Below are positions 35,035 to 43,093 of a DNA stretch of 64,000 nucleotides, one piece after another. A program made the position numbers and the translations under genes. The number at the start of each line of letters is the position of its first letter. Position 1 is the stretch's first letter. Source of the DNA: Altererythrobacter sp. Root672 (lineage in GTDB: Bacteria > Pseudomonadota > Alphaproteobacteria > Sphingomonadales > Sphingomonadaceae); the NCBI RefSeq assembly GCF_001427865.1, contig NZ_LMHH01000002.1, positions 124,001 to 188,000 on the forward strand, written 5' to 3'. Under the pieces are notes generated by a model that did no database searches, was not told the DNA's origin, and saw only the letters and a program-made list of their open reading frames with translations.

Positions 35035-36050
35035 GGCCGCGTGCCTTCAAGGGCGGAGCGCAGTTTGGCGGCGCGCCAGGAATGTGGGGATGTGCCGAAT
35101 TCGCGGGCAAACCAGCGGCTGAAGGAACTGAGGCTGGCATAGCCGGTCAACTCTGCCACCGCGGTGATCGATCGGGTGGAGTTGGTCAGATAGCGCTTGG
35201 CCAGCTCCCGCCGGGCCTCGTTGAGGAGCAGGGCGAAGCTCTGCCCTTCCTGTTCCAGGTTGCGCTGCAGGGCGCGGGAACTGATCCCGAAAGTGCTGGC
35301 GACCTGTTCGACGGTCGTCAGGCCCTTGGGCAGGAGCTGGATCATCAGGCGCTTGGTCCGCTCGCTGATGGGGGCATCCTCGGGCCCGAGCGGCACCAGC
35401 GCGAGCAGGCTCTCGGCATGGTGGGCCATTTCGGCATTGGCCATCGGCAAGGCGATGGCGAGCGAATCCGCCGGGCACGAAATGCCGTTGAAATTGCTTT
35501 CGAACTCCACCGGCACACGGAACAGTCGGCGCGCGATCGACAGGTCCGACGGCGCCTTGCGTTCGAGGTGGATCATCGAGGGAACCCAACGCCCGCCCGA
35601 GACGCAATGCAGGATCTTGGCCACGAACCCGAGAGAGTAGTCGAGCACCTGGGTCCGAGCATACTCCGGGATCAGTTCGACACGGATGATGCTGGTGCCG
35701 TCCTGCTCTTCCACGGCCATGTTGAGAACATCGTTGAGGTGGCGGCGATAGCGGGTCAGCGCGCCCAGCACTTGGCCGACGTTTTCCAGCCGCTCGAGCA
35801 GGAGCGAAAGCGGACCCAGGCTCGAGTAGGACCGAGCCTCGCCCATGAGCAGTCCGAAGCTATCGAACCCGGAACGCTCGGCCGACACTTCGAGCAGCTT
35901 GACGGCCGCGCCGGCGGAAATGCGCATCTCCGGGTCGTTCAACCCCGAGAGCTGCAGCCCAGCCTCGCGCAGCATCGCCGGGCCATCGAGGCCGACCTGG
36001 CCGGCTACCTGGGCGTAACACGCCAGCGAGGCCACACGAACCTGGTGCAC
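35031..36050 (-). CDS. AraC-family transcriptional regulator
   Basis: 339 residues. The N-terminal region (about 20-210) matches the arabinose_bd ligand domain of the OruR/ArgR-like AraC subgroup: MLREAGLQLSGLNDPEMRIS, FGLLMGEARSYSSLGPLS. The C-terminal HTH_18 domain has two helix-turn-helices, TTVEQVASTFGISSRALQRN and ITAVAELTGYASLSSFSRWF, ending FAREFGTSPHSWR. It starts with GTG at 36050. Downstream and on the same strand are the coupled microprotein and the histidine kinase. TTGTCACAA occurs twice upstream. Confidence 0.92.
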   Translation of the reverse strand: MHQVRVASLACYAQVAGQVGLDGPAMLREAGLQLSGLNDPEMRISAGAAVKLLEVSAERSGFDSFGLLMGEARSYSSLGPLSLLLERLENVGQVLGALTRYRRHLNDVLNMAVEEQDGTSIIRVELIPEYARTQVLDYSLGFVAKILHCVSGGRWVPSMIHLERKAPSDLSIARRLFRVPVEFESNFNGISCPADSLAIALPMANAEMAHHAESLLALVPLGPEDAPISERTKRLMIQLLPKGLTTVEQVASTFGISSRALQRNLEQEGQSFALLLNEARRELAKRYLTNSTRSITAVAELTGYASLSSFSRWFAREFGTSPHSWRAAKLRSALEGTRP

Positions 36051-36161
36051 TGTTTACCCTCCAAACGGCACCAAATTGCCGCGTCGACCCCTTTCATAAC
36101 CGTAGCAAGGTAACGGGTTCTGGCTTTGCAGATGACGCCAAGAAGTTTCCATCTCGCCGGA

Positions 36162-36248
36162 TTGTCACAATTCGCCGAATTTATCCGACAAGCGTCGACC
36201 CCGCTGACCCACCCTGGCGTGACAAGGGGCGTCAGCTATTTGTCACAA
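36162..36248. promoter_or_regulatory. Paired TTGTCACAA sites upstream of the AraC-type gene
   Basis: TTGTCACAA occurs at 36162-36170 and again at 36240-36248, 78 bp apart, in the 227-bp gap between the araC-type gene and yihA. Each is a near-palindrome around TGTCACA. They could be operator sites for the AraC regulator or another factor. The claim rests only on the exact repeat. Confidence 0.3.
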
Positions 36249-36277
36249 GGCGCCAGCCGGCGCCTGATGTCTTGGGT

Positions 36278-36934
36278 TCAGCCGAGCGCGTCGGCGAGAA
36301 TCGCGGCGCGCAATTCCGGAATGCCCATGCCCTTTTCGGCGCTGGTCACGTGGATCACCGGATAGGCCGCAACATGCTTGCGCGCCTGGACTTCGACCTT
36401 GGCGAGGGTTTCGGCCAGTTCGCTGGCCTTGACCTTGTCCGCCTTGGTCAGGACCAGGCGATAGCCGACCGCGGCCTCGTCGAGCATCTTCATCATCTCT
36501 TCGTCGGGCGGCTTGATACCGTGGCGGCTGTCGATCAGCACCAAGGTACGCTGTAGCGCAGCCCGTCCGCGCAGGAAGTCGCGCACCAGGCGGCGCCAGC
36601 GTTCGACCACTTTCACCGGAGCCTTGGCAAAGCCATAGCCGGGCATGTCGACCAGCCGGAAGCGCGTCGGCTCCCCAACCTCGAAGAAGTTCAGTTCCTG
36701 CGTGCGGCCCGGCGTCACCGAAGCGCGGGCGATGGACTTGCGCCCGGTCACGGCGTTGATCAGTGAGCTCTTGCCGACATTCGAGCGGCCGGCAAAGGCC
36801 ACCTCCGGCAAGTTGCCATCAGGCAGGAAGTCGAGCGAAGGCGCCGACTTGAGGAAGTCCACCCGGCCGGAAAACAGCCGGCGAGCTTCCTCGATCAGCG
36901 CTTCTTGCCCTTGCTCTTGCTCTTGATCGGTCAC
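36278..36934 (-). CDS. yihA: ribosome-biogenesis GTPase YihA/YsxC (EngB)
   Basis: Essential TRAFAC GTPase in 50S assembly. 218 residues. G1 is AGRSNVGKSSLINAVTG, G2 TPGRTQELNFF, G3 LVDMPGYGFAKAP, G4 LTKADKVK, and the G5 region VTSAEKGMGIPEL. The start is GTG at 36934, overlapping the yidC stop by 4 bp (GTGA). It is the last gene of the rpmH-rnpA-yidD-yidC-yihA run, an order conserved across alphaproteobacteria. Confidence 0.96.
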   Translation of the reverse strand: MTDQEQEQGQEALIEEARRLFSGRVDFLKSAPSLDFLPDGNLPEVAFAGRSNVGKSSLINAVTGRKSIARASVTPGRTQELNFFEVGEPTRFRLVDMPGYGFAKAPVKVVERWRRLVRDFLRGRAALQRTLVLIDSRHGIKPPDEEMMKMLDEAAVGYRLVLTKADKVKASELAETLAKVEVQARKHVAAYPVIHVTSAEKGMGIPELRAAILADALG

Positions 36935-38736
36935 CCCTTGGCCTTGTCACGTTCGGAGGCGCGGGACTTGTCGGCAGCGTCCTTGTCCGCCTGCGCCTTG
37001 AGCTGTGGATGCTTCGAATAGAGGTACTTCTGCTGTCCCAACGTCAGGACGTTCGAGGTGATCCAGTAGATCAAAAGGCCCGCCGCGAACGGGGCCATGA
37101 CGAACATCAGCACCCAGGGCATGATCATGAACATCTGCTGCTGGACCGGATCCATCGCCGCCGGGTTGAGCTTGAACTGCAGCCACATGGTGAAGCCGAG
37201 CAGCACCGCCAGCACGCCAATGGAGAGCAGGCTCGGCGGCGTGAACGGCAGCAGGCCGAACAGGTTCAGGATCATCGCCGGGTCCTGCGCCGAAAGGTCG
37301 TGGATCCACAGGATGAACGGCTTGTGCCGCATCTCGATCGCGATCAGCAGCGTCTTGTAGAGGGCGAAGAAGATCGGGATCTGCAGGAAGATCGGCAGGC
37401 ATCCCGCAAGCGGGTTGACGCCTTCATCCTTGTAGAGCTTGCCCATCTCCTGCTGCAGGCGGACCTTGTCGTCCTTGTGCCGTTCCTGCAGCGCCTTGAG
37501 CTTCGGCTGCACGGCACGCATCTGCGCCATGCTGGCGAACTGCTTCTGCGCGACGGGGAACATCAGTCCGCGCACGATCACCGTCAGCAGCATGATGGCC
37601 ACGCCGAAGTTACCGGTCACCGCGTAGATCTGCTTCAACAGCCAGAAGATCGGATACATCAGCCAGCGGAACCAGCCCCAGTCGATCGCCAGACCGAAGT
37701 TCTCGATCCCGCCCTTTTCGTAATGATTGAGGACTTCGCTTTCCTTGGCGCCTGCGAACAGGCGCGTCGTGCGAGTGGCCTGCGTGCCCGGAGTCAACGT
37801 GACGGGGTCATAGACAACGTCGGCGCGGAACAGTTCGTTGCCGAGCGCCTGGAAGCCGCTTTCAACGCGCGCGCCGTCTTCGGGAACCAGGACCGAAAGC
37901 CAGAAGATGTCGGTAAAGCCGAGCCAGGCCGGCTTGCCCGCCACTGGAACCCGCTTCAATTCACCGAGATCGACGCACCGCGAAACGAACGAAAAGCTGC
38001 TGCACCCACCGTAGCTGACCTTGAAGTTCACGCTTCCATCCGAAGCGCTGATCGGACCGGAGTGGAGATTGAAGCTGCTTTGGCTGGCCGTGCGGCTGGT
38101 GCGGTTGATGAAGGCATAGGGCCGCAGGGCGACGGTGCCGGCGCCGGTATTCGCCACGGTCTGTTCGACCGTCAGCATGTAGAATTCGTCGATCGTGAAG
38201 CGCTGCGTGAAGCGCTGGCCCTGGCCGTTGTCCCAGGTCAGCGTAACCGGCTTGCCGGGTGCCAGCGGTCCGCCCGACACCTGCCACACGGTCTGCGGGC
38301 CCGGAAGCGCAACGCCCTGGCCGATCCAGCCGAACTGCGCGAACTGCTGCGCCGGGGTGCCGTTGGGCGAGAACAGCCGCACTGGGCCGCTGTCCTTTTC
38401 GACCGTCTGGCGGTGCGCCGTGAGCGTGATGTCATCGACTCGCGCGCCGACCGGATTGATCGAGCCGGCGACCTTCGGCGCCTCGATCGCAACGCGGCCC
38501 GGCGTGGCGAGCACGGTCTTCAGATCCTTGACCTCTTCGGCCATTTCGATCGGATCCGTCAGACCACCTTCGCGGGTATGCTTGACCGCGGCGGGTTGAG
38601 TCGGCGCGTCGGCCTCGGCGGCAACTTGTGCGGTCGGTGCAGGCTGCGGATAGAGCCGACCCATGACCAGGTCGAAGCCGAGCAGCAGCGCCATGCACAG
38701 CACGACAGCGACAATAAGGTTACGCTGATTGTTCAA
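36931..38736 (-). CDS. yidC: membrane protein insertase YidC
   Basis: Inserts and folds inner-membrane proteins, alone or with SecYEG. 601 residues. An N-terminal membrane segment (IVAVVLCMALLLGFDLVMG) is followed by a periplasmic beta-sandwich of about 320 residues. Then come five core helices including GNFGVAIMLLTVIVRGLMFP (hydrophilic-groove Arg) and INPLAGCLPIFLQIPIF-like NPLAGCLPIFLQIPIFFALY. The C-terminal tail is charged. The start is TTG at 38736. It overlaps yihA and follows yidD by 34 bp. Confidence 0.97.
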   Translation of the reverse strand: MNNQRNLIVAVVLCMALLLGFDLVMGRLYPQPAPTAQVAAEADAPTQPAAVKHTREGGLTDPIEMAEEVKDLKTVLATPGRVAIEAPKVAGSINPVGARVDDITLTAHRQTVEKDSGPVRLFSPNGTPAQQFAQFGWIGQGVALPGPQTVWQVSGGPLAPGKPVTLTWDNGQGQRFTQRFTIDEFYMLTVEQTVANTGAGTVALRPYAFINRTSRTASQSSFNLHSGPISASDGSVNFKVSYGGCSSFSFVSRCVDLGELKRVPVAGKPAWLGFTDIFWLSVLVPEDGARVESGFQALGNELFRADVVYDPVTLTPGTQATRTTRLFAGAKESEVLNHYEKGGIENFGLAIDWGWFRWLMYPIFWLLKQIYAVTGNFGVAIMLLTVIVRGLMFPVAQKQFASMAQMRAVQPKLKALQERHKDDKVRLQQEMGKLYKDEGVNPLAGCLPIFLQIPIFFALYKTLLIAIEMRHKPFILWIHDLSAQDPAMILNLFGLLPFTPPSLLSIGVLAVLLGFTMWLQFKLNPAAMDPVQQQMFMIMPWVLMFVMAPFAAGLLIYWITSNVLTLGQQKYLYSKHPQLKAQADKDAADKSRASERDKAKG

Positions 38737-38770
38737 GATGCGATCCTAGATCCGATTACCGTGCCACTCG

Positions 38771-38980
38771 TCAGGGCACCGGGTCATAGCCGTGTCCCCC
38801 CCATGGGTGGCAGCGCATTAGACGCTTGGCGGCCATCCATCCACCCTTGATCGCGCCATGTCTTTCGACCGCCTCGATAGCGTACTGGCTGCACGAAGGT
38901 TGATAGCGGCACGAGGGCGGAAGGACCCGCGAGGGGCCGAGTTGCCAGGCCCTGGCGATGACGATCAGGACCTGCTTCAT
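38771..38980 (-). CDS. yidD: membrane-insertion efficiency factor YidD
   Basis: A small accessory protein for YidC-dependent insertion. 69 residues. The three conserved cysteines appear in PPSCRYQPSCSQYA and MRCHPWGGHGYDPVP, and the amphipathic N-terminal helix LIVIARAWQLGPS precedes them. The ATG at 38980 overlaps the rnpA stop by 4 bp. Confidence 0.97.
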   Translation of the reverse strand: MKQVLIVIARAWQLGPSRVLPPSCRYQPSCSQYAIEAVERHGAIKGGWMAAKRLMRCHPWGGHGYDPVP

Positions 38981-39351
38981 TTGCGCGACGGTCCTCTGCG
39001 GCGCGGCGGGTCACCCTTGCCCGCCGTGGCGCGGGACAGCGCAACTGCAAGCTCTTCGCGCAGCTTGGAAAAGTCGCGCTCGATCCCGCCTTCGCGGCCG
39101 ATCAGAACGTGGTCGTGATCGGGCAATCCGTCTGCGGGCAGGGCCTCTCGCAGCAGCTCGCGGAAGCGGCGCTTCATGCGGTTGCGGACCACCGCATTGC
39201 CGATCTTCTTGGTGACCGTGATGCCGTAGCGCTTGCCCTGTCCGTTGTTCGCCAGGGCCAGGAGCACGAAGCCCGGACGCGCGACTCGCAGCCCGCGATT
39301 GGCGGCAACGAAGTCTGCCCGTTTGCGGATGATCTGGATGCCGGCGGTCAT
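38977..39351 (-). CDS. rnpA: ribonuclease P protein component
   Basis: Protein subunit of RNase P, which trims the 5' leader of pre-tRNAs with the catalytic RNA (rnpB, not in the window). 124 residues from ATG 39351. The core motif is AVVRNRMKRRFRELLRE, with TVTKKIGNAV before it. The frame is open to 39399, but upstream residues lack the pattern. It lies between rpmH and yidD as usual. Confidence 0.96.
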   Translation of the reverse strand: MTAGIQIIRKRADFVAANRGLRVARPGFVLLALANNGQGKRYGITVTKKIGNAVVRNRMKRRFRELLREALPADGLPDHDHVLIGREGGIERDFSKLREELAVALSRATAGKGDPPRRRGPSRK

Positions 39352-39450
39352 TGTGGCCGCATATCTAGGTGCTGATTCGGCGCGCCGCCAGATGGGCACA
39401 AACGCACAAACGCCCTCCGGACGAAATCCGAAGAGCGTCGAATGCGAACA

Positions 39451-39471
39451 ATCCCGGCGATCCGCCGGGAT
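39451..39471. terminator. Hairpin after rpmH
   Basis: ATCCCGGCG-ATC-CGCCGGGAT, a perfect 9-bp stem 12 bp past the rpmH stop. It is followed leftward by TGTTCG only, so termination would be partial. That fits rnpA being transcribed from the rpmH promoter at a reduced level. Confidence 0.55.
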
Positions 39472-39483
39472 CGAGCCCTATGC

Positions 39484-39618
39484 TCAGGCGCAGAGCTTCT
39501 TGCGGCCACGCTTGCGGCGGTTGGCCAGAACCTTGCGGCCACCAACGGTCGCCTTGCGGGCGAAAAAGCCATGCCGCCGGGCGCGGACGAGGTTGCTCGG
39601 CTGAAAAGTGCGCTTCAT
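39484..39618 (-). CDS. rpmH: 50S ribosomal protein L34
   Basis: 44 residues: [20 protein letters not shown], then [20 protein letters not shown] and KLCA. This is the standard L34, extremely basic. ATG at 39618 (complement), TGA at 39484-39486. It heads the rnpA-yidD-yidC-yihA operon; its own promoter should lie in the 64 bp before the next gene. Confidence 0.98.
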   Translation of the reverse strand: MKRTFQPSNLVRARRHGFFARKATVGGRKVLANRRKRGRKKLCA

Positions 39619-39682
39619 CGTCGTAAATCCTGAATCAACAAAAAGGGCCGCAGCTCAGGCGGCCTTGGTACGGGGCGGGCGG

Positions 39683-40405
39683 TTAGTGGAGAGGTGCGCC
39701 CAAGTCAAGGCGGCCGAGTTGCTGCGAGGATCGCACCAGCACCGGATCGCCCTTGATCCATTCGCGCATGACCGAGCCCGACATCCAGCGAGGGCTTTCA
39801 TGCGGCGCCGAATTGGTCATCGCATAGAACGCCTTCGCTTGCGGCAGCGTCATGCCCATTTCACGGTAATAGGCCAGATATTTCGTGTGCTCCCACGAAT
39901 CGGCCGGAACCTGGCCCGCCTCGCGCCCGCCTCTTTCGCGCCAGGCATGGACGGCAAACACCGCGCTGTCGGCGATCACCAGGTTGGTGCCGGCCAGCAT
40001 CAGGTCGATCGCCCCCGAGCGGACCGAGCCGCCTGGGGGAACATAGACGCCAAGGCCCGCCAGCCGGATCAGCCGGCCGAGCGCCAGGTTGGCGCGGTCG
40101 TCGTAAGTGCCGGGGCATTCGATGAACACGAGCGTGTCGATCGCCGGGTAATCGCGCAGCATGGCGCGGAAGGCCGCCGGTGAGCGGGCGTCGGTGCTGC
40201 CGACCAGGGCAGCGGTACGCTTCTCCATCACCGCGAACGGACCGTAGCTGGCGATCGGGGTCCAGGCACTCGGGACAAAGCTGAGCACGGAGGTCTGCCC
40301 GCCAGCAGATGTCGCCTGCTGGGCGGTGGTGGCCGTCTGCGCTGCGGCGGGTGCCGCGAGCGACAAGGCACAGGGCAGTGCCAGGAGGCAAACAAGGCCA
40401 CGCAT
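39683..40405 (-). CDS. secreted protein with possible ClpP/crotonase-like fold
   Basis: 240 residues with a signal peptide (LLALPCALSLAAPAAAQ). The mature part has the order of elements seen in ClpP-like periplasmic proteins: a beta strand TLVFIECPGTYDD, LALGRLIRLAGLGVYVPPGG, then a serine-containing turn SVRSGAIDLMLAGTN followed by VIADSAVFAVHAW. If the fold is right, the Ser in VRSGA would be in the nucleophile position and the His of VHAW could be the partner, but I cannot confirm a catalytic triad. No function is assigned. It is upstream of rpmH and on the same strand. Confidence 0.55.
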   Translation of the reverse strand: MRGLVCLLALPCALSLAAPAAAQTATTAQQATSAGGQTSVLSFVPSAWTPIASYGPFAVMEKRTAALVGSTDARSPAAFRAMLRDYPAIDTLVFIECPGTYDDRANLALGRLIRLAGLGVYVPPGGSVRSGAIDLMLAGTNLVIADSAVFAVHAWRERGGREAGQVPADSWEHTKYLAYYREMGMTLPQAKAFYAMTNSAPHESPRWMSGSVMREWIKGDPVLVRSSQQLGRLDLGAPLH

Positions 40406-40581
40406 CTCTCAAGCCCGGAACGACAGCGCGTTCCCGAGGCGTCGGTCGCTTATCCCGGACTCCACGGGGGTCCGACAATTGGGCCCAACCCGCGTCGGAC
40501 GGGGGAATACCCATGAATTTGATCTGCGCTCGACACTTAGAACAACAGAGGTCTATCTAGCTGATTTGAAAGGATGTTCCC

Positions 40582-42078
40582 TTGGTCGCACTAGTATCGA
40601 CGGTCGCCTACCTCGGCCTGGAGGCTCGCGAGGTAGAGGTGCAGTGCCAGGTCGCCCCCGGCATGCCGCGCTTCACCATCGTCGGGTTGCCCGACAAGGC
40701 CGTCGGGGAAAGTCGGGAACGGGTGCAGGCCGCGCTCGCTGCGATGGGCCTGTCGCTGCCGCCCAAGCGAATCACCATCAACCTCTCGCCAGCGGACCTG
40801 CCCAAGGAAGGGAGCCACTACGACCTACCCATCGCGCTCGCTCTGCTGGCCGCGATGGGCGTGACCGATGCCGAGCAACTGGCCGACTGGATCGCCGTCG
40901 GAGAACTGGCCCTAGATGGCCGCATCGTGCCATCGCCCGGCGTGCTGCTCGCCGCGCTCCATGCCAGCGAGAGGGAGCGGGGCCTGATCTGCCCCGCCGC
41001 TCAAGGCGCCGAAGCACGCTGGGCCAGCGGCATCCCCGTTGTCGCGGCGCCGGGGCTCGTCAGCCTGCTCAACCACCTCAAGGGCACGCAGCTGCTGTCT
41101 CAGCCCGAACCGGGCGAGGTCGAAGAGCCGGGCTTTGGCCCCGACCTCAGACAAGTCAAAGGGCAGGAGACCGCCAAGCGCGCGCTGGAGATCGCCGCTG
41201 CCGGTGGCCACAACCTCTTGATGAGCGGTCCGCCAGGCGCGGGGAAGAGCCTGCTGGCCTCGTGCCTCCCCGGCATCCTGCCCCAACTCGCTCCGGCCGA
41301 AGCGCTGGAGGTGAGCATGGTTGCCTCGGTCGCGGGCACGCTCGAAGGCGGTAAGATCAGCCGCACCCGTCCGTTCAGGGCGCCGCACCATTCGGCCTCG
41401 ATGGCCGCGCTGACAGGCGGCGGCTTTAGGGTACGCCCCGGCGAGGTCAGCCTCGCCCACCTCGGAGTGCTGTTCCTCGACGAACTGCCCGAGTTCCAGC
41501 GCGCGGTGCTCGATTCGCTGCGCCAGCCGCTTGAGACCGGCAAGGTCGACGTCGCGCGTGCCAACGCCCACGTGACCTTTCCGGCGAGGGTACAACTGGT
41601 GGCGGCGATGAACCCTTGCCGCTGCGGCCACTTGGGCGACCCCGCCCTCGCCTGCAGCCGCGCGCCTCGCTGCGCCGCCGACTATCAGTCCAAGGTCTCA
41701 GGCCCGCTGCTCGACCGGATCGACCTACATGTGGAAGTTGAGGCCGTCAGCGCCGCCGACCTAGCCCTGCCCCCGCCTGCCGAGGGTTCAGCTGAGGTCG
41801 CGGCCCGGGTTGCCGCAGCTCGCAACCGACAGGCCCCGCGCGGGGTGCGTTCGAATGCGGAGCTCGAGGGTGATGCACTCGACCGGTACGCCTCCCCTGA
41901 CGAAGCGGGCCGCAAGCTCCTGCTCCAAGCGGCGGACGCCATGCGCCTAACTGCGCGGGGCTACACGCGGATGCTGCGGGTGGCGCGGACCATTGCCGAT
42001 CTGGGGGGTGCCGAACAGGTGGGGCGGATCCATGTGGCGGAGGCGCTCAGCTATCGCAGGCAGCCCCCTCGCGCCTGA
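40582..42078 (+). CDS. comM: YifB/ComM-family Mg-chelatase-like AAA+ ATPase
   Basis: 498 residues. An N-terminal Lon-substrate-like domain (TVAYLGLEAREVEVQCQVAP, FTIVGLPDKAVGESRERV) is followed by a Mg-chelatase-type AAA+ module: Walker A MSGPPGAGKSLLAS, Walker B LGVLFLDELPEF, and the family hallmark MNPCRCGHLGD with further Cys residues. ComM in transformable bacteria is a hexameric branch-migration helicase that promotes integration of incoming DNA; in others its role is unproved. The start is TTG at 40582 behind AAAGGA. Confidence 0.92.
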   Translation: MVALVSTVAYLGLEAREVEVQCQVAPGMPRFTIVGLPDKAVGESRERVQAALAAMGLSLPPKRITINLSPADLPKEGSHYDLPIALALLAAMGVTDAEQLADWIAVGELALDGRIVPSPGVLLAALHASERERGLICPAAQGAEARWASGIPVVAAPGLVSLLNHLKGTQLLSQPEPGEVEEPGFGPDLRQVKGQETAKRALEIAAAGGHNLLMSGPPGAGKSLLASCLPGILPQLAPAEALEVSMVASVAGTLEGGKISRTRPFRAPHHSASMAALTGGGFRVRPGEVSLAHLGVLFLDELPEFQRAVLDSLRQPLETGKVDVARANAHVTFPARVQLVAAMNPCRCGHLGDPALACSRAPRCAADYQSKVSGPLLDRIDLHVEVEAVSAADLALPPPAEGSAEVAARVAAARNRQAPRGVRSNAELEGDALDRYASPDEAGRKLLLQAADAMRLTARGYTRMLRVARTIADLGGAEQVGRIHVAEALSYRRQPPRA

Positions 42079-42153
42079 GATCCAGACTTGCTTACACCTA
42101 TGTAGGTATCTCGAGCGCCCAGCGAAAACTCCATCTCCCGGGCGCAGACTCGG

Positions 42154-42190
42154 CCCCCGCGCGACTCCCCCCTTTATGCGCGGGGGTCAT
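42154..42190. terminator. Terminator between comM and the HAD gene
   Basis: CCCCCGCGC (42154-42162) pairs perfectly with GCGCGGGGG (42178-42186) around a 15-base pyrimidine-rich loop. On the plus strand TCATTT follows. It sits between convergent genes and could stop transcription from either side. Confidence 0.6.
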
Positions 42191-42195
42191 TTGCT

Positions 42196-42810
42196 TCAGG
42201 CCAGGAATCCCCGTTCGACCAGTTCCGCTTCCAGTGAAGTGGCATCGGTGAACAAGTGCGCCTGCCATCCGCGCGCCTGGGCGGCGGCGACGTTGGCGGG
42301 GTTGTCGTCGGTGAAGAACAGCGCCTCTGGCGGAAGGCCGAATCGGGTCTCGGCGATCTCGTAGATTCGTGCATCGGGCTTCACGCAGCGCTCCTCGCCG
42401 GAAACCACCACGTCGAGGAAGGGGTCGAACACCGGCTGGGCGGGACGGAAGCGGGCCCAGAACTCGGCACCGAAATTGGTCAGCGCGAAGAGCGGGACGT
42501 TCCGCTCGGCCAGGCGCCGGACCAGTTCGTGCGTGCCGGGAATGGCGTGGGGCAGCGTTTCCATGAAACGCTCGGCATAGGCTTCGATCAGCGCCGTGTG
42601 TTGCGGGAACTCGGCGATGCGTTCGGGCAGCATCTCGGTCAACGGGCGCCCGCCGTCGCTTTGGAAGTGCCACGATTCGGTGATGACGTTGGCGAGGAAC
42701 CAGTCGAGCTCCGCCGGATCGGCGATCAGCTTTTCGAACAGGTAGCGCAGGTTCCAGTCGAACAGGACCCGGCCGATGTCGAAGACAACGGCGTGCGGGA
42801 CTTCAGGCAT
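42196..42810 (-). CDS. HAD-superfamily hydrolase (YihX/2-haloacid-dehalogenase-like)
   Basis: 204 residues. Motif I is VFDIGRVLFDW (nucleophile Asp; the second position is Gly, as in the YihX-like subgroup DIGxVL). Motif II is FALTNFG, motif III the Lys of CVKPDARIY, and motif IV FFTDDNPANV. The helical cap lies after motif I. YihX-type enzymes are sugar-phosphate phosphatases, but the substrate here is unknown. The ATG at 42810 directly abuts the terminator hairpin of rpmJ, so expression may depend on readthrough. Confidence 0.88.
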   Translation of the reverse strand: MPEVPHAVVFDIGRVLFDWNLRYLFEKLIADPAELDWFLANVITESWHFQSDGGRPLTEMLPERIAEFPQHTALIEAYAERFMETLPHAIPGTHELVRRLAERNVPLFALTNFGAEFWARFRPAQPVFDPFLDVVVSGEERCVKPDARIYEIAETRFGLPPEALFFTDDNPANVAAAQARGWQAHLFTDATSLEAELVERGFLA

Positions 42811-42840
42811 GCAAAAGGCCCCCGATTCCTCGGAGGCCCT
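42811..42840 (-). terminator. Rho-independent terminator of rpmJ
   Basis: Leftward, GGCCTCCGA (42838-42830), a GGAA loop, TCGGGGGCC (42825-42817) and a TTTT tail (42816-42813). The tail touches the HAD start codon, leaving the HAD gene no independent leader. Confidence 0.75.
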
Positions 42841-42882
42841 GCAAGTCATCGCGGCCGCGAACGAATCGCGGCGCGGCAGACA

Positions 42883-43008
42883 TCAACCCTGGCGCGCCTT
42901 GAAGCGGCGGTTGGTCTTGTTGATCACGTAGACCCGGCCGCGGCGGCGAATCACGCGGTTGTCGCGGTGGCGGCCCTTGAGCGACTTGAGGCTGTTGACG
43001 ATCTTCAT
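42883..43008 (-). CDS. rpmJ: 50S ribosomal protein L36, zinc-free type
   Basis: 41 residues: [20 protein letters not shown], then [20 protein letters not shown] and G. The order and basic composition are those of L36. The four zinc-ligand Cys/His positions of the C+ form are replaced (Asn, Asn and others), which marks the C-minus or 'type B' paralogue. ATG at 43008, TGA at 42883-42885; a terminator follows. Confidence 0.95.
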   Translation of the reverse strand: MKIVNSLKSLKGRHRDNRVIRRRGRVYVINKTNRRFKARQG

Positions 43009-43093
43009 GGCTATTTTCCAAAAAAGTGCGGCACCGGAGACACCCCCGATGCCGGAATTCGTGGCCGCGCCCTATGCTCGGCGCCGCTTCAAG

